A program made the translations under genes and the position numbers. The notes beneath the pieces are model-generated. The model made no database searches. It worked only from the letters and a program-made list of their open reading frames with translations, and was not told the origin of the DNA. This document shows positions 26,368-34,819 of a DNA stretch of 64,000 nt, in pieces; the stretch's first letter is position 1, and each line of letters starts with the position of its first letter. The stretch comes from Lewinellaceae bacterium (GTDB taxonomy: Bacteria; Bacteroidota; Bacteroidia; Chitinophagales; Saprospiraceae), in the NCBI GenBank assembly GCA_020636095.1, contig JACJYN010000002.1:1984001-2048000 (forward strand), written 5' to 3'.

Positions 26368-27861
26368 TCAATAAGCCTTGGCGAACAGTACGCGGCGCTT
26401 CGAGGGCTTGCCCGTCAGGACGCACGCCCCTGGTTCCGCTTCCGCATCCAGCGGGATGCAGCGGATGGTGGCCTTGGTCAGTTCCTTGATCTTGAGCTCC
26501 GTCTCGGTGGTACCGTCCCAGTGAGCAGATATGAAGCCGCCGCCCCAGGACTCAGAGAACTCCGGCTTAGGCGTATCGACAATCGATTTAAAGTCGTCGA
26601 AGCTGTCTACCTGGGTAGTGTGTTCATCGCGGAAGGCCTTTGCCCGGTTGAAGAGGTTCTGCTGGATGTCCTCCAGTAGTTGGGCGACGTAATCAGCCAC
26701 GCCGTCCAGCGGGACAAAAGTCTTTTCCTTGGTGTCCCGGCGGGCTACTTCCACCTGGCCTTTCTCCAAATCTCGCATGCCGATGCCCAGGCGCACCGGG
26801 ATGCCCTTCATTTCGTGATCGGCGAATTTGAAGCCGGGCCGCTTTTGGTCATCCTTGTCGTATTTGACGGTGATGCCCTTATCCTTCAGGGCCTTCATGA
26901 TCTTGTCGGCCACCTCGCCGATCTCCGGCGACGGCTTGGGGATGGGCACGATGACGACCTGGGTTGACGCCAGCTTCGGTGGCAGCACCAGGCCGCTGTC
27001 GTCGGAGTGAGCCATGATCAGGCCGCCGATCAGGCGGGTGGAGACGCCCCAGGAGGTAGCCCAGACGAATTCCTCCTCGTTTTTATCGGTGACGAATTTT
27101 ACATCAAACGCTTTGGCGAAATTCTGCCCCAGGAAGTGGGACGTGCCGGCCTGCAGCGCCTTGCCGTCCTGCATGAGGGCTTCGATGCAGAAGGTCTCGT
27201 CGGCGCCGGCAAAGCGCTCATTCTCCGTCTTGATGCCCTTGATAACCGGCATGGCCATATATTCTTCGGCAAATTTGGCGTAAATATCCAGGATGCGCAG
27301 GGTCTCTTCCATGGCTTCCTGGCGGGTGGCGTGAGCGGTATGGCCCTCCTGCCAAAGGAATTCGGCAGTGCGGAGGAACACGCGCACGCGCATTTCCCAG
27401 CGCACTACATTCGCCCACTGGTTGATCAGCAGGGGCAGGTCGCGGTACGACTGTATCCAGCCGCGGTAGGCGTCCCAGATGATGGTCTCAGAGGTCGGCC
27501 GCACAATGAGTTCTTCCTGCAACTTAGACTCCGGGTCGACGATTACACCTTCCCCGTTGGGGTCGTTCATGAGGCGGTGGTGGGTGACCACGGCGCACTC
27601 CTTGGCAAAGCCTTCAACGTGTTTGGCTTCTTTACTCAGGAAGCTCTTCGGGATGAAAAGGGGGAAATAGGCATTGACGTGCCCGGTTTCCTTGAACATG
27701 CGGTCCAGCTGGTCGCGCATATTCTCCCATATTGCATAACCGTTCGGTTTAATGACCATACAGCCGCGCACGGCCGAATTGTCCGCCAGGTCGGCTTTTT
27801 TGACAATATCCTGATACCATTGAGAATAATTCTCCGTCCTGTTCGTAATTTCCTTAGCCAT
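26368..27861 (-). CDS. proS: Prolyl-tRNA synthetase (eukaryote/archaea-like short type)
   Basis: Charges tRNA-Pro with proline in the cytosol. The 497-residue protein is of the short class IIa type without the bacterial editing insertion. Class II motif 2 is visible (RPTSETIIWDAYRGWIQSYRDLPLLINQWANVVRWEMR region around residue 140) and motif 3 near GVSTRLIGGLIMAHSDDSGLVLPP. The anticodon-binding domain follows (QVVIVPIPK onwards) with the C-terminal extension ending KRRVLFAKAY typical of this type. The start ATG is followed by AKEITNRTENYSQWYQDIV, the common N-terminus. A TACTTTTG -7-like element lies on the minus strand at 28078-28071, about 210 bp upstream, in the gene-free gap before 28139. 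Confidence 0.95.
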   Translation of the reverse strand: MAKEITNRTENYSQWYQDIVKKADLADNSAVRGCMVIKPNGYAIWENMRDQLDRMFKETGHVNAYFPLFIPKSFLSKEAKHVEGFAKECAVVTHHRLMNDPNGEGVIVDPESKLQEELIVRPTSETIIWDAYRGWIQSYRDLPLLINQWANVVRWEMRVRVFLRTAEFLWQEGHTAHATRQEAMEETLRILDIYAKFAEEYMAMPVIKGIKTENERFAGADETFCIEALMQDGKALQAGTSHFLGQNFAKAFDVKFVTDKNEEEFVWATSWGVSTRLIGGLIMAHSDDSGLVLPPKLASTQVVIVPIPKPSPEIGEVADKIMKALKDKGITVKYDKDDQKRPGFKFADHEMKGIPVRLGIGMRDLEKGQVEVARRDTKEKTFVPLDGVADYVAQLLEDIQQNLFNRAKAFRDEHTTQVDSFDDFKSIVDTPKPEFSESWGGGFISAHWDGTTETELKIKELTKATIRCIPLDAEAEPGACVLTGKPSKRRVLFAKAY

Positions 27862-28138
27862 GAATTTTTAAATATTTTCAGATATTTCTTCGTATATTGA
27901 AATTCAGCCGCTTATATCCGGCCATTAACACTTCTTTAACAGCTCTATGGCTATCAAATCTTGTTACTCCAAGTGCATTCCTACATCTTAACAGTAGTTA
28001 AGGTTCCCAATAAATGACTTTAACAAGGCGTAAGCGCTGATTTAAGGGAGCTTTAACTAAAAAATCGGCACAAAAGTAATAAATTGCTTGTTGTTAGGAA
28101 TATAGAGAGTCACGGTAATTACAATAAAATTCAGTTAT

Positions 28139-29560
28139 ATGAAAAGTTATAAGACAACGGTATTCTTCATTGCGCTCTTTGCCCTGCTCACGTGGGGCGG
28201 CCTCTTACAGGCTCAGTATGATGACATTTACTACGATCCGGATACGGATGGGGAATACTACGATTACAGCAGTAGCAGCAACACCAACTCGGGTGACACT
28301 TATGCCTACGCCGATGATAACGGCCGCTACGATGATGAGAGCTATGACCACTTTGAAGACGATTATGACTACTATTATACGTCGCGTATTCGTCGCTTCC
28401 ATCGCCCCTACCAGGGGTTCGGGTATTTTGACCCCGTCTATGTAGACCGGTACTACTACGACCCTTTCTTCAACCCTTTCACAACGGTGCTTATCTACGA
28501 TAACTTCTATTCCTTCAACAGATGGAACAGGTGGAATCGCTGGAACCGTTATAATTATTGGAACCGCTATGACCCATGGTATCAGCCGGGCTTCGGCTGG
28601 AATTCCTGGGGGCCGCGCAACAGCGTTTTCATCTCTTATAACAACTTCGGCTTCGGCAATAATTTCTACGGTGGCGGCTTCTATGGTAATGGTTTCAATG
28701 GAGGGGGTATATTCGGGGGTGGATATTCCAACTACTATTGCCCGCCTTCCTGGGGTAGTGGCTTCACTTACAACACGGCAAGTGTCAATAACGATACCTA
28801 CTATGGCCCTCGTACCGGCGGTTCTACGCGTACTTCAGGTAATTCCCGCCGAGACTTCACACCCAGCCGGGAACCGGCGAAGGATGTGACGGGCAACCCC
28901 GCGGTTGTCTCCCGCAACGGCAATGATAAGGAGATTGTTAACACCACAGGCACGACAACACGGCAAGGTACTCAGACTAGGGCAATTGAAGACAACCGCA
29001 CGACGCGCGCCCGGACCTACGACCGCAACAATGTTCGCGAAACAACGGTCACTGCGCCGCGTTACGAGCGTAGCCCAAGCAGCACTACCTTAGACCGCAA
29101 CACCAATACACGCCAGTCTGCTCCCCGGACGTATGACCGCAACACCAATACACGCCAGTCTGCTCCCCGGACGTATGACCGCAACACCAATACGCGCCAG
29201 TCTGCTCCCCGGACGTATGACCGCAACACCAATACGCGCCAGTCTGCTCCCCGGACGTATGACCGCAATACCAACACGCGGCAGTCTGCTCCCCGGACGA
29301 TTGACCGCAGCCGGAGCAACAGCAGCCGTTCATCCGGTAGCTATAGCCCGAGCAGCCGCAGCAACAGCAGCCGTTCATCCGGCAGCTTCAGCCCAAGCAG
29401 CCGCAGCAACAGCAGCCGTTCATCCGGTAGCTTCAGCCCAAGCAGCAGCGGCTCCTCAACACGCAGTATGAGCAGCGGCAGCAGCCGCTCGAGTTCAAGC
29501 AGCCGGAGCAGCGGTGGCAGCACCAAAAGCTCCAGTTCGAGCCGTCGTGGCGGAAATTAA
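28139..29560 (+). CDS. Secreted low-complexity protein with tandem repeats
   Basis: A 473-residue protein of unknown function. A Sec signal (FFIALFALLTWGGLLQAQ) is followed by an acidic Tyr/Asp-rich segment (about 22-95), a Gly/Asn/Tyr/Trp-rich segment with RWNRWNRWNRYNYWNRY (about 120-240), five perfect or near-perfect 14-residue repeats DRNTNTRQSAPRTY (about 319-388) and three 15-residue SNSSRSSGSFSPSSR repeats ending in a Ser/Arg-rich, basic tail. The acidic front and basic tail suggest an extracellular matrix or surface-structure protein, but no catalytic motif is visible. A strong terminator follows at 29611-29656. The repeats predict length variation between strains. Confidence 0.8.
   Translation: MKSYKTTVFFIALFALLTWGGLLQAQYDDIYYDPDTDGEYYDYSSSSNTNSGDTYAYADDNGRYDDESYDHFEDDYDYYYTSRIRRFHRPYQGFGYFDPVYVDRYYYDPFFNPFTTVLIYDNFYSFNRWNRWNRWNRYNYWNRYDPWYQPGFGWNSWGPRNSVFISYNNFGFGNNFYGGGFYGNGFNGGGIFGGGYSNYYCPPSWGSGFTYNTASVNNDTYYGPRTGGSTRTSGNSRRDFTPSREPAKDVTGNPAVVSRNGNDKEIVNTTGTTTRQGTQTRAIEDNRTTRARTYDRNNVRETTVTAPRYERSPSSTTLDRNTNTRQSAPRTYDRNTNTRQSAPRTYDRNTNTRQSAPRTYDRNTNTRQSAPRTYDRNTNTRQSAPRTIDRSRSNSSRSSGSYSPSSRSNSSRSSGSFSPSSRSNSSRSSGSFSPSSSGSSTRSMSSGSSRSSSSSRSSGGSTKSSSSSRRGGN
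29093..29302 (+). repeat. Five 42-bp tandem repeats in coding sequence
   Basis: Five consecutive 42-bp units encoding DRNTNTRQSAPRT(Y/I), nearly identical in nucleotide sequence (only a few third-position changes such as aataca/aatacg and aacacc/aatacc). Direct head-to-tail repeats without unique spacers, so not a CRISPR array. Near-identity suggests recent expansion or homogenisation. Confidence 0.95.
29315..29449 (+). repeat. Three 45-bp tandem repeats in coding sequence
   Basis: Three consecutive 45-bp units encoding SNSSRSSGS(Y/F)SPSS(R/S), following the 42-bp repeats in the same gene. The low-complexity Ser/Arg tail continues beyond. Confidence 0.9.
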
Positions 29561-29610
29561 AGGTGTGTTGAACTAAGAAAGAATACCGTTTGTGATTATA
29601 TAATTGCGGA

Positions 29611-29656
29611 AAAGTGGGTGGAAAACATGTCTGTGTGTCCACCCACTTTTTTTTTT
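29611..29656 (+). terminator. Strong intrinsic terminator
   Basis: AGTGGGTGGA (29613-29622) pairs with TCCACCCACT (29638-29647), and flanking A/T bases extend the stem; ten T residues run from 29647 to 29656. It follows the repeat-rich gene (stop at 29560) and lies 50 bp before the FadL-like gene, which therefore needs its own promoter. Confidence 0.92.
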
Positions 29657-29705
29657 GACCAACTTGAGAACACTCAGATTTGTTAAACAGAAAAAACACA
29701 GATCA

Positions 29706-31184
29706 ATGGCTAATCGCATGCTCTCCCTTTTTGTGGGATTACTTTTCTTCACACTCAGCCTTCCCGCACAGAACAGTTTCGATGCCTTGCGCTATTCCAC
29801 TTTCCAGGTAGGCGGCACCGCCCGCTCCATCGGCGCCGGAGGCGCTTTAGGGGCACTGGGTGCAGACTTTTCCGTACTGAGCACCAATCCGGCGGGCCTG
29901 GGATGGTACCGCAAAGGAGAATTCGTTCTTTCGCCCACTTTTTACAACGCCCGGACGACCAGCACCCTAATCAACAGCAAGGATGAGCTGGCCACCCAAG
30001 AAAACCGCAACAATTTCAACGTCAACGCCCTGGGGGTTGTAGTCGCCAGCCGGCCCACTTCCCCCAACTGGTCTACTTTCAACTTCGGTATCGGCATCAA
30101 CCGCCTGGCCAATTTCCACCAGAAGTTTGTTTATGAAGGCGTATCCGAAGGATCTATCATCCTGGCTCATCAGGAGCAGGCCAACGGCCCCGGCGGAATC
30201 AGCGATTTTGAATCGGGCTTATCCATTGACGCCCAGGCTCTTTATGACCTGGAACCCCAGGATGGCATTTACGAGTCGGACTTAGAGCTGGCCCCCGATG
30301 CCCCCATTTTCCGTCGCCAGGAATTCGTCAGCCGGGGTTCTATCAATGAGCTGGTCTTTTCTTTTGCCGGCAATTATAAGGAACGCATCCTGCTGGGCGC
30401 TACGGTTGGCGTTCCCTTCCTGCGCTATGAGGAAGACAAAACCTACCAGGAAGAAGACCAGGGAGCCGGCCCTGATGGCGATGTGCCTTTATTCGACGAC
30501 CTGGAGTATACCGAAGAACTGAATACAACCGGTGTTGGCATCAACCTGAAAGTGGGCATGATCTACCGGGTTCATCCCGCAGTGCGCCTGGGCCTGGCTG
30601 TTCATACGCCTACCGCCTTCAAACTGGAAGATGCTTTTCGCAGCAGCATGGGCTATAACTTTACGTACCCGGACGGGGAGATCGTCAACGGTTTTGCCGA
30701 ATCGCCGGACGGCCTGTTCAATTACCGCCTGCGAACTCCCTGGCGGGTGATCGGCAGTGGCGGCTTCATTATCAAAAAAATGGGCTTCCTCACGGCAGAA
30801 GTGGAGTATGTAAATTACGGCAATAACGAGTTCCGCTATGATGGCTTCATCGACGCCGAGCGAGATGTAAACAACAGCATCGCCAATGAATTTGAGCCGG
30901 CCCTGAACATACGCCTGGGGGCGGAGGCTGCCTACGAAATCTTCCGCTTCCGCGCCGGCCTGGGTATTCAGCAATCTCCGTTTGCCAATGATGATACGAC
31001 GAACAATACCTACAGCGCCGGCTTCGGTATTCGGGAAGAGAACTTCTCCATCGACTTCGCCTACCAACTGCGTCGAAACGAGGAGGCCTTCATTCCCTAC
31101 CAGGCATCCGGTTCACCGGAGCAGGCAGTATTGAATGAAGGAAGTTTTAATAAGTTTGCTTTTACGGTGGGCTTCCGGTTTTAA
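29706..31184 (+). CDS. FadL/OMPP1-like outer-membrane transport protein
   Basis: Outer-membrane beta-barrel of the hydrophobic-compound channel type. 492 residues from ATG 29706, chosen because the signal peptide MANRMLSLFVGLLFFTLSLPAQ starts there; an upstream in-frame start would lie inside the terminator. The mature start DALRYSTFQVGGTARSIGAGGALGALGADFSVLSTNPAG is the FadL/PorV-like pattern (ARSxGxGGAxGAxGxDxSxxxxNPAG). The chain ends FNKFAFTVGFRF with a terminal aromatic as barrel proteins do. The Bacteroidota homologues of this type often lack proven substrates; I cannot name one here. Confidence 0.87.
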   Translation: MANRMLSLFVGLLFFTLSLPAQNSFDALRYSTFQVGGTARSIGAGGALGALGADFSVLSTNPAGLGWYRKGEFVLSPTFYNARTTSTLINSKDELATQENRNNFNVNALGVVVASRPTSPNWSTFNFGIGINRLANFHQKFVYEGVSEGSIILAHQEQANGPGGISDFESGLSIDAQALYDLEPQDGIYESDLELAPDAPIFRRQEFVSRGSINELVFSFAGNYKERILLGATVGVPFLRYEEDKTYQEEDQGAGPDGDVPLFDDLEYTEELNTTGVGINLKVGMIYRVHPAVRLGLAVHTPTAFKLEDAFRSSMGYNFTYPDGEIVNGFAESPDGLFNYRLRTPWRVIGSGGFIIKKMGFLTAEVEYVNYGNNEFRYDGFIDAERDVNNSIANEFEPALNIRLGAEAAYEIFRFRAGLGIQQSPFANDDTTNNTYSAGFGIREENFSIDFAYQLRRNEEAFIPYQASGSPEQAVLNEGSFNKFAFTVGFRF

Positions 31185-31203
31185 GCAGGAGATAGTCAGT
31201 TAA

Positions 31204-32073
31204 TTAGTACCGGCAACTCGCCGCATCCTGCTTAAGATAATACGCCTTGTAATTCTTCGCCTTCGGATCCATACACCCTTCCAGGTTGAGCAGTTCTACA
31301 CTTTGGAACTCCACCGGGTGGCTTTCGCTCTGCAGGGAGATGGTTCCGCCGGTGAGCAGGGCGCCGTCCTGTTTCACCGAAGGGTCAAAGCCATCCACTG
31401 AACCGCCCCCGATCTGCGGCTTCGAGTAGGTGAGCACGGTATCCCCCTCTACGTAATGCTGGATGAGGGAATCACCCAGGACGAGTATTTCCACCCTAAC
31501 CCACTGATCGCCAGCGTAAGTTTTGGAACTGGAGCTAATGCAATGATCGGTAAATAGGCGCCCATCCATCTCCACATGAGTGCCGGGGGTACACAGGTTG
31601 GCCGTCGGCCGGTCGTCGGCCGGCCCGTCGCCACCCAGCAGTTGTACTTCTATAGAGATGGGGAAATTTTGATCTACCTCCATCGACTCCGCCGATTGCC
31701 CGTGGATCATCAGCCCGCTGTTGCGCAATGCCCACTCAGGGCCACCTGCCGCCTGCTCGCCTACAAAGCGGTAAGTGGTTCGCAGCCGGTAATAGGAAAA
31801 GGGCTGCTGATAGAAAAGGTGGCCGAAGCGGCCGCCAAACTCACCGGAATAATCCTCGTAGGAGACTTTCAGCAGGCCGTCTTCTACCCGAAAAGTGTTG
31901 GCGTAGTTTTCACCGGCGGCATACCCCTGAATTTTCGGTATCCATCCGTCGAGGTTTTTGCCGTTGAAGAGGGGCAGCCATTCTTCCTGAGCCGTGTTTA
32001 CTTTGTGGGAAATACTGCACGAAAAAAGAAGGCTGGTGAGCATAACCGAAAGGAGGAGGCGGTTGAATTTCAT
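31204..32073 (-). CDS. DUF1080 (3-keto-disaccharide hydrolase-like) lipoprotein
   Basis: A 289-residue lipoprotein: signal LLLSVMLTSLLFSC with Cys near residue 19. The mature part is a concanavalin-like beta-sandwich of the DUF1080 family, recognised by the start WLPLFNGKNLDGWIPK and by ALRNSGLMIHG, FPISIEVQLLGGD, and the C-terminal pattern LTGGTISLQSESHPVEFQSVELLNL. Family members act on 3-keto sugars or other glycosides in the periplasm or at the surface. A short cysteine-containing tail after the fold (GCMDPKAKNYKAYYLKQDAASC) resembles a small surface add-on. It is convergent with the FadL-like gene (20 bp gap). Confidence 0.88.
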   Translation of the reverse strand: MKFNRLLLSVMLTSLLFSCSISHKVNTAQEEWLPLFNGKNLDGWIPKIQGYAAGENYANTFRVEDGLLKVSYEDYSGEFGGRFGHLFYQQPFSYYRLRTTYRFVGEQAAGGPEWALRNSGLMIHGQSAESMEVDQNFPISIEVQLLGGDGPADDRPTANLCTPGTHVEMDGRLFTDHCISSSSKTYAGDQWVRVEILVLGDSLIQHYVEGDTVLTYSKPQIGGGSVDGFDPSVKQDGALLTGGTISLQSESHPVEFQSVELLNLEGCMDPKAKNYKAYYLKQDAASCRY

Positions 32074-32185
32074 TTTTTCCGATAAAAATACTTTTTATTT
32101 TTGCGATAACGCACTCTTCTTTAGAGTTTGGAGGTAGTCATTTGGCCTGAAAAAGAAAGCTTCTTAAGCAATACAAATCTGAAAA

Positions 32186-32905
32186 ATGAAATCACTTGAT
32201 AGAATAGCCAGGACTGCGGGCCTTGGCTACCTCATCATATTTATCACCGGTTTTTTCGCCAATTTCTTCGTGCTCGAAGGGCTGGTGGTAGATGGAGACG
32301 CAGCGGCTACTTTCGCCAACATCGGAAACAACCCCATGCAATTTCGCTGGGGCATTCTAAGCTTCCTGGTTATGGTAATGGCGGATGTATTGCTGGCCTG
32401 GCCGCTTTACCTTTTGCTAAGGCCGGTGAACGAGCACCTTTCTCTGCTGTCTGCCTGGCTTCGGCTGGTGAACGGCGCCATATTTGGAGTGGCGCTGGTT
32501 AATCTGTTTGGCGTGCTTCGGCTGTTTAGCGGCGCCGAGTATCTGGCAACCTTTGAAACCGCAACATTACAAGCCCGAACCATGCTATTGCTGGATGCTT
32601 TCAATTACACCTGGCTGATCGGGCTGGCATTCTTCGGGCTGCACCTTCTTGTTTTGGGATACCTCGTGTTCAGGTCCGGATACTTCCCAAAAGTATTGGG
32701 ATTACTGCTCCAACTGGCGGCCCTCGGCTACCTCACCGACAGCTTCGCTCAGTTCCTGCTCCTCAACTACGCTGACTATAAGGCGGTGTTTGAAATGATT
32801 GTGGTGATACCGGGAGTGGTGGGAGAGTTTTCATTTACAGTATGGCTGTTGGTAAAGGGGGTGAAATCACTATCTTTGAATCAAAATAAAAAAGGCCCGA
32901 TATGA
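32186..32905 (+). CDS. DUF4386-family multi-spanning membrane protein
   Basis: A 239-residue inner-membrane protein with about six predicted hydrophobic helices (for example YLIIFITGFFANFFVLEGLV, FLVMVMADVLLAWPLYLLL, GLAFFGLHLLVLGYLVF). Recognised as DUF4386 by its MKSLDRIARTAGLGYLIIF-like start, the RLVNGAIFGVALVNLF segment and the length. Function of the family is unknown. It overlaps the next gene by 4 bp, but a good promoter for the next gene also lies inside its 3' end. Confidence 0.85.
   Translation: MKSLDRIARTAGLGYLIIFITGFFANFFVLEGLVVDGDAAATFANIGNNPMQFRWGILSFLVMVMADVLLAWPLYLLLRPVNEHLSLLSAWLRLVNGAIFGVALVNLFGVLRLFSGAEYLATFETATLQARTMLLLDAFNYTWLIGLAFFGLHLLVLGYLVFRSGYFPKVLGLLLQLAALGYLTDSFAQFLLLNYADYKAVFEMIVVIPGVVGEFSFTVWLLVKGVKSLSLNQNKKGPI
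32849..32878 (+). promoter_or_regulatory. Bacteroidota-type promoter inside the DUF4386 gene
   Basis: TTGG (32849-32852) and TATCTTTG (32871-32878) match the -33 and -7 elements; the TTG of the first ends 19 nt before the second. A start near 32885 would give the esterase gene (ATG 32902) a short leader and partly uncouple it from the upstream gene. Confidence 0.6.
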
Positions 32906-33927
32906 GCAAGTTCTCATTAATGCTCCTGTTGCTCTTCACAGTAGCCGTCACGAACGCCCAAAAGGGCATCAAAGAGCGCATCAAAGTTTACAGCAAAGCC
33001 ATCGAAGGAAACCTGGCCAATGATCCTGCCGAACGGGAGGTGACGGTTTATATGCCTCCGTCTTACCAGGCTCAACCCGACAAGCGATACCCCGTACTCT
33101 ATGTGTTGCATGGCTTTACGGACAGCGACAGCCAGTGGTTTGGCTGGGAAAAGCACTGGATCAACCTGCACGAGGTGATCGATGCAGCCTTATCGGAAGG
33201 GCAAGCCAAAGAAATGATCGTAGTGATGCCCAATGCCTACAACCGTTTTAAGGGCAGCATGTATTCGAGTTCGGCAACCATTGGCGATTGGGAAACCTTT
33301 GTGGCCAGAGAACTCGTCAATTATATCGACGCCAACTACCGCACTATTGCTGAGCCAGCCAGCCGGGGGCTCGCCGGGCATTCGATGGGCGGATATGGTA
33401 CGATCCGGCTAGGGATGAAATACCCGGAAGTTTGGTCGGCCATTTACCTGTTAAGCCCTTGTTGCATGGATGGGCCCTTGTTGACTGTGGACCCGGAATT
33501 TGCCAAAAGTGTGGAAGCTATTACGACGGTTGGCCAACTGGATGCCGCCAACTTTTTTGAGATCGCCACCCTTGCCTCGGCAGCGGCCTGGGCGCCCAAT
33601 CCGGAAAAGCCCCCTCTTTATCTCGACCTGCCTTTTGAAGATGGCAAAGTGCTTCCGGAGATCGCCGCCAAATTCTCCGCCAACCGGACATTGTACGTCA
33701 TCGACCAGTACATCCACAACCTGAAAAAACTGAACGCCATCGGCATGGATGCCGGGCGTCAGGATTACGGGATCAGCGGCGCTACCCAAAAGCTGCATGA
33801 ACTGCTGGAATCTTATGATATTCCGCATTTTTATGAAAGCTACCAAGGCGATCACCTCAACCGGATCGCCGAGCGGATACGGACCAAAATGCTGCCTTTC
33901 TTTTCGGAGCATCTGGTTTTTGAGTAG
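32902..33927 (+). CDS. Secreted esterase-D-like alpha/beta hydrolase
   Basis: A 341-residue exported esterase: signal MSKFSLMLLLLFTVAVTNAQ, then the fold with EVTVYMPPSYQAQPDKRYPV and YVLHGFTDSDSQW. The nucleophile elbow is GLAGHSMGGYGTIRLGMKYP (Ser about residue 156), and an active-site His is likely in the C-terminal YQGDHLNRIAERIR. The family includes tributyrin and feruloyl or acetyl esterases. Unlike the esterase at 13.5 kb it has no CBM48-like domain and is exported. Substrate unknown. The following 290 bp to 34214 contains no gene; it holds a short CACGAA-rich stretch (about 34088-34120). Confidence 0.88.
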   Translation: MSKFSLMLLLLFTVAVTNAQKGIKERIKVYSKAIEGNLANDPAEREVTVYMPPSYQAQPDKRYPVLYVLHGFTDSDSQWFGWEKHWINLHEVIDAALSEGQAKEMIVVMPNAYNRFKGSMYSSSATIGDWETFVARELVNYIDANYRTIAEPASRGLAGHSMGGYGTIRLGMKYPEVWSAIYLLSPCCMDGPLLTVDPEFAKSVEAITTVGQLDAANFFEIATLASAAAWAPNPEKPPLYLDLPFEDGKVLPEIAAKFSANRTLYVIDQYIHNLKKLNAIGMDAGRQDYGISGATQKLHELLESYDIPHFYESYQGDHLNRIAERIRTKMLPFFSEHLVFE

Positions 33928-34214
33928 GGAATGTGGGCAACTGAGTTCGGAGATACGAAGTCCCTCTGGAAGGGTTAGATTTGTAAAGAAAATGCGGGTA
34001 GCGGGCGCAGGTGAGTTACTTACCTATAGAAATTTGACATGTTTATGGATCAAACCTACCCGCAATTCCCGCTTTAGCATGCCACAAAACACGAAGGCAC
34101 GAAATCCCACGAAAAATTTAGTGCGGATTGGGTGTTTTTGTACTTTAGAGTTTGGAGGCAGGATTTAAGGCATCATTTCGCCAAAGCGAGAATCGCTGCT
34201 TAAATACAGGACAC

Positions 34215-34811
34215 ATGACAATTTTCAATAAAATAAGATGGGTCGCAAGTATTCTTTTAGTCTTTTTCATTGTTTTAATGACTAATCTCATTGACAAAGA
34301 CAACTTTAACAAGCTGAGTTATTCAGTAACTACAATTTACGAAGACAGAATTGTCGCAAGCGACCTTTTGTTTGAAATGTCGAGAATAATTCAGAAAAAA
34401 GAAATTGCAATAATTTCTACCGACACGACTTTTCCTGGAAATGGAAACAGCGAGTCCAATAGAGAACTAAACAACTTAATTGAAAGGTATAACCAAACGA
34501 AACTGACAGAAAAAGAGAAATTCGTTTTCAATCAACTTCAAGACGAGCTAAAAACGCTGGAACGAAAAGAACAGGAGACAGAAAATGTAGCAAGTAGTGC
34601 GTTACTTAAAAGTATAGACAAAATAAATCAACACTTGTACGACCTTTCTAAAATTCAATTACAAGAAGGAAGACAACAAGTTTTCATAAGCGACAAAGCA
34701 AAAGACAATATCAATCTTTTTACCCAAGTCGAAATAATTTTCTTGATTATAATGGCTGTAATGATTCAAGTAATCATTTTATACAAGCCAAAACAATTTA
34801 GTGAGAAATAA
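34215..34811 (+). CDS. Four-helix-bundle (4HB_MCP-like) sensor protein without output domain
   Basis: A 198-residue protein from ATG 34215, chosen because the membrane helix (WVASILLVFFIVLMTNL) starts at once. A periplasmic helical bundle (about 35-165, rich in Glu/Lys/Asn) is followed by a second membrane helix (VEIIFLIIMAVMIQVIILY) and a short cytosolic tail. This is the sensory half of a methyl-accepting chemotaxis protein or histidine kinase, but no HAMP, methyl-accepting or kinase domain follows. Its base composition is about 35 % G+C in a counted line, far below its neighbours, which suggests separate acquisition. It may signal through an unlinked partner, or be a remnant. Confidence 0.75.
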   Translation: MTIFNKIRWVASILLVFFIVLMTNLIDKDNFNKLSYSVTTIYEDRIVASDLLFEMSRIIQKKEIAIISTDTTFPGNGNSESNRELNNLIERYNQTKLTEKEKFVFNQLQDELKTLERKEQETENVASSALLKSIDKINQHLYDLSKIQLQEGRQQVFISDKAKDNINLFTQVEIIFLIIMAVMIQVIILYKPKQFSEK

Positions 34812-34819
34812 AAACCTAC

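Noticed and set aside
29093..29302. CRISPR-like regular repeats
   Set aside because: The 42-bp units are joined head to tail with no unique spacers and encode a protein repeat.
29062..29378. Minus-strand open frames across the 42-bp repeats
   Set aside because: They arise from the repeats being open in several frames; the plus-strand protein has a signal peptide and continuous frame.
33749..34168. Plus-strand open frame overlapping the esterase's 3' end
   Set aside because: The first half is a frame-shifted copy of the esterase coding region and the second half is intergenic; no protein features.
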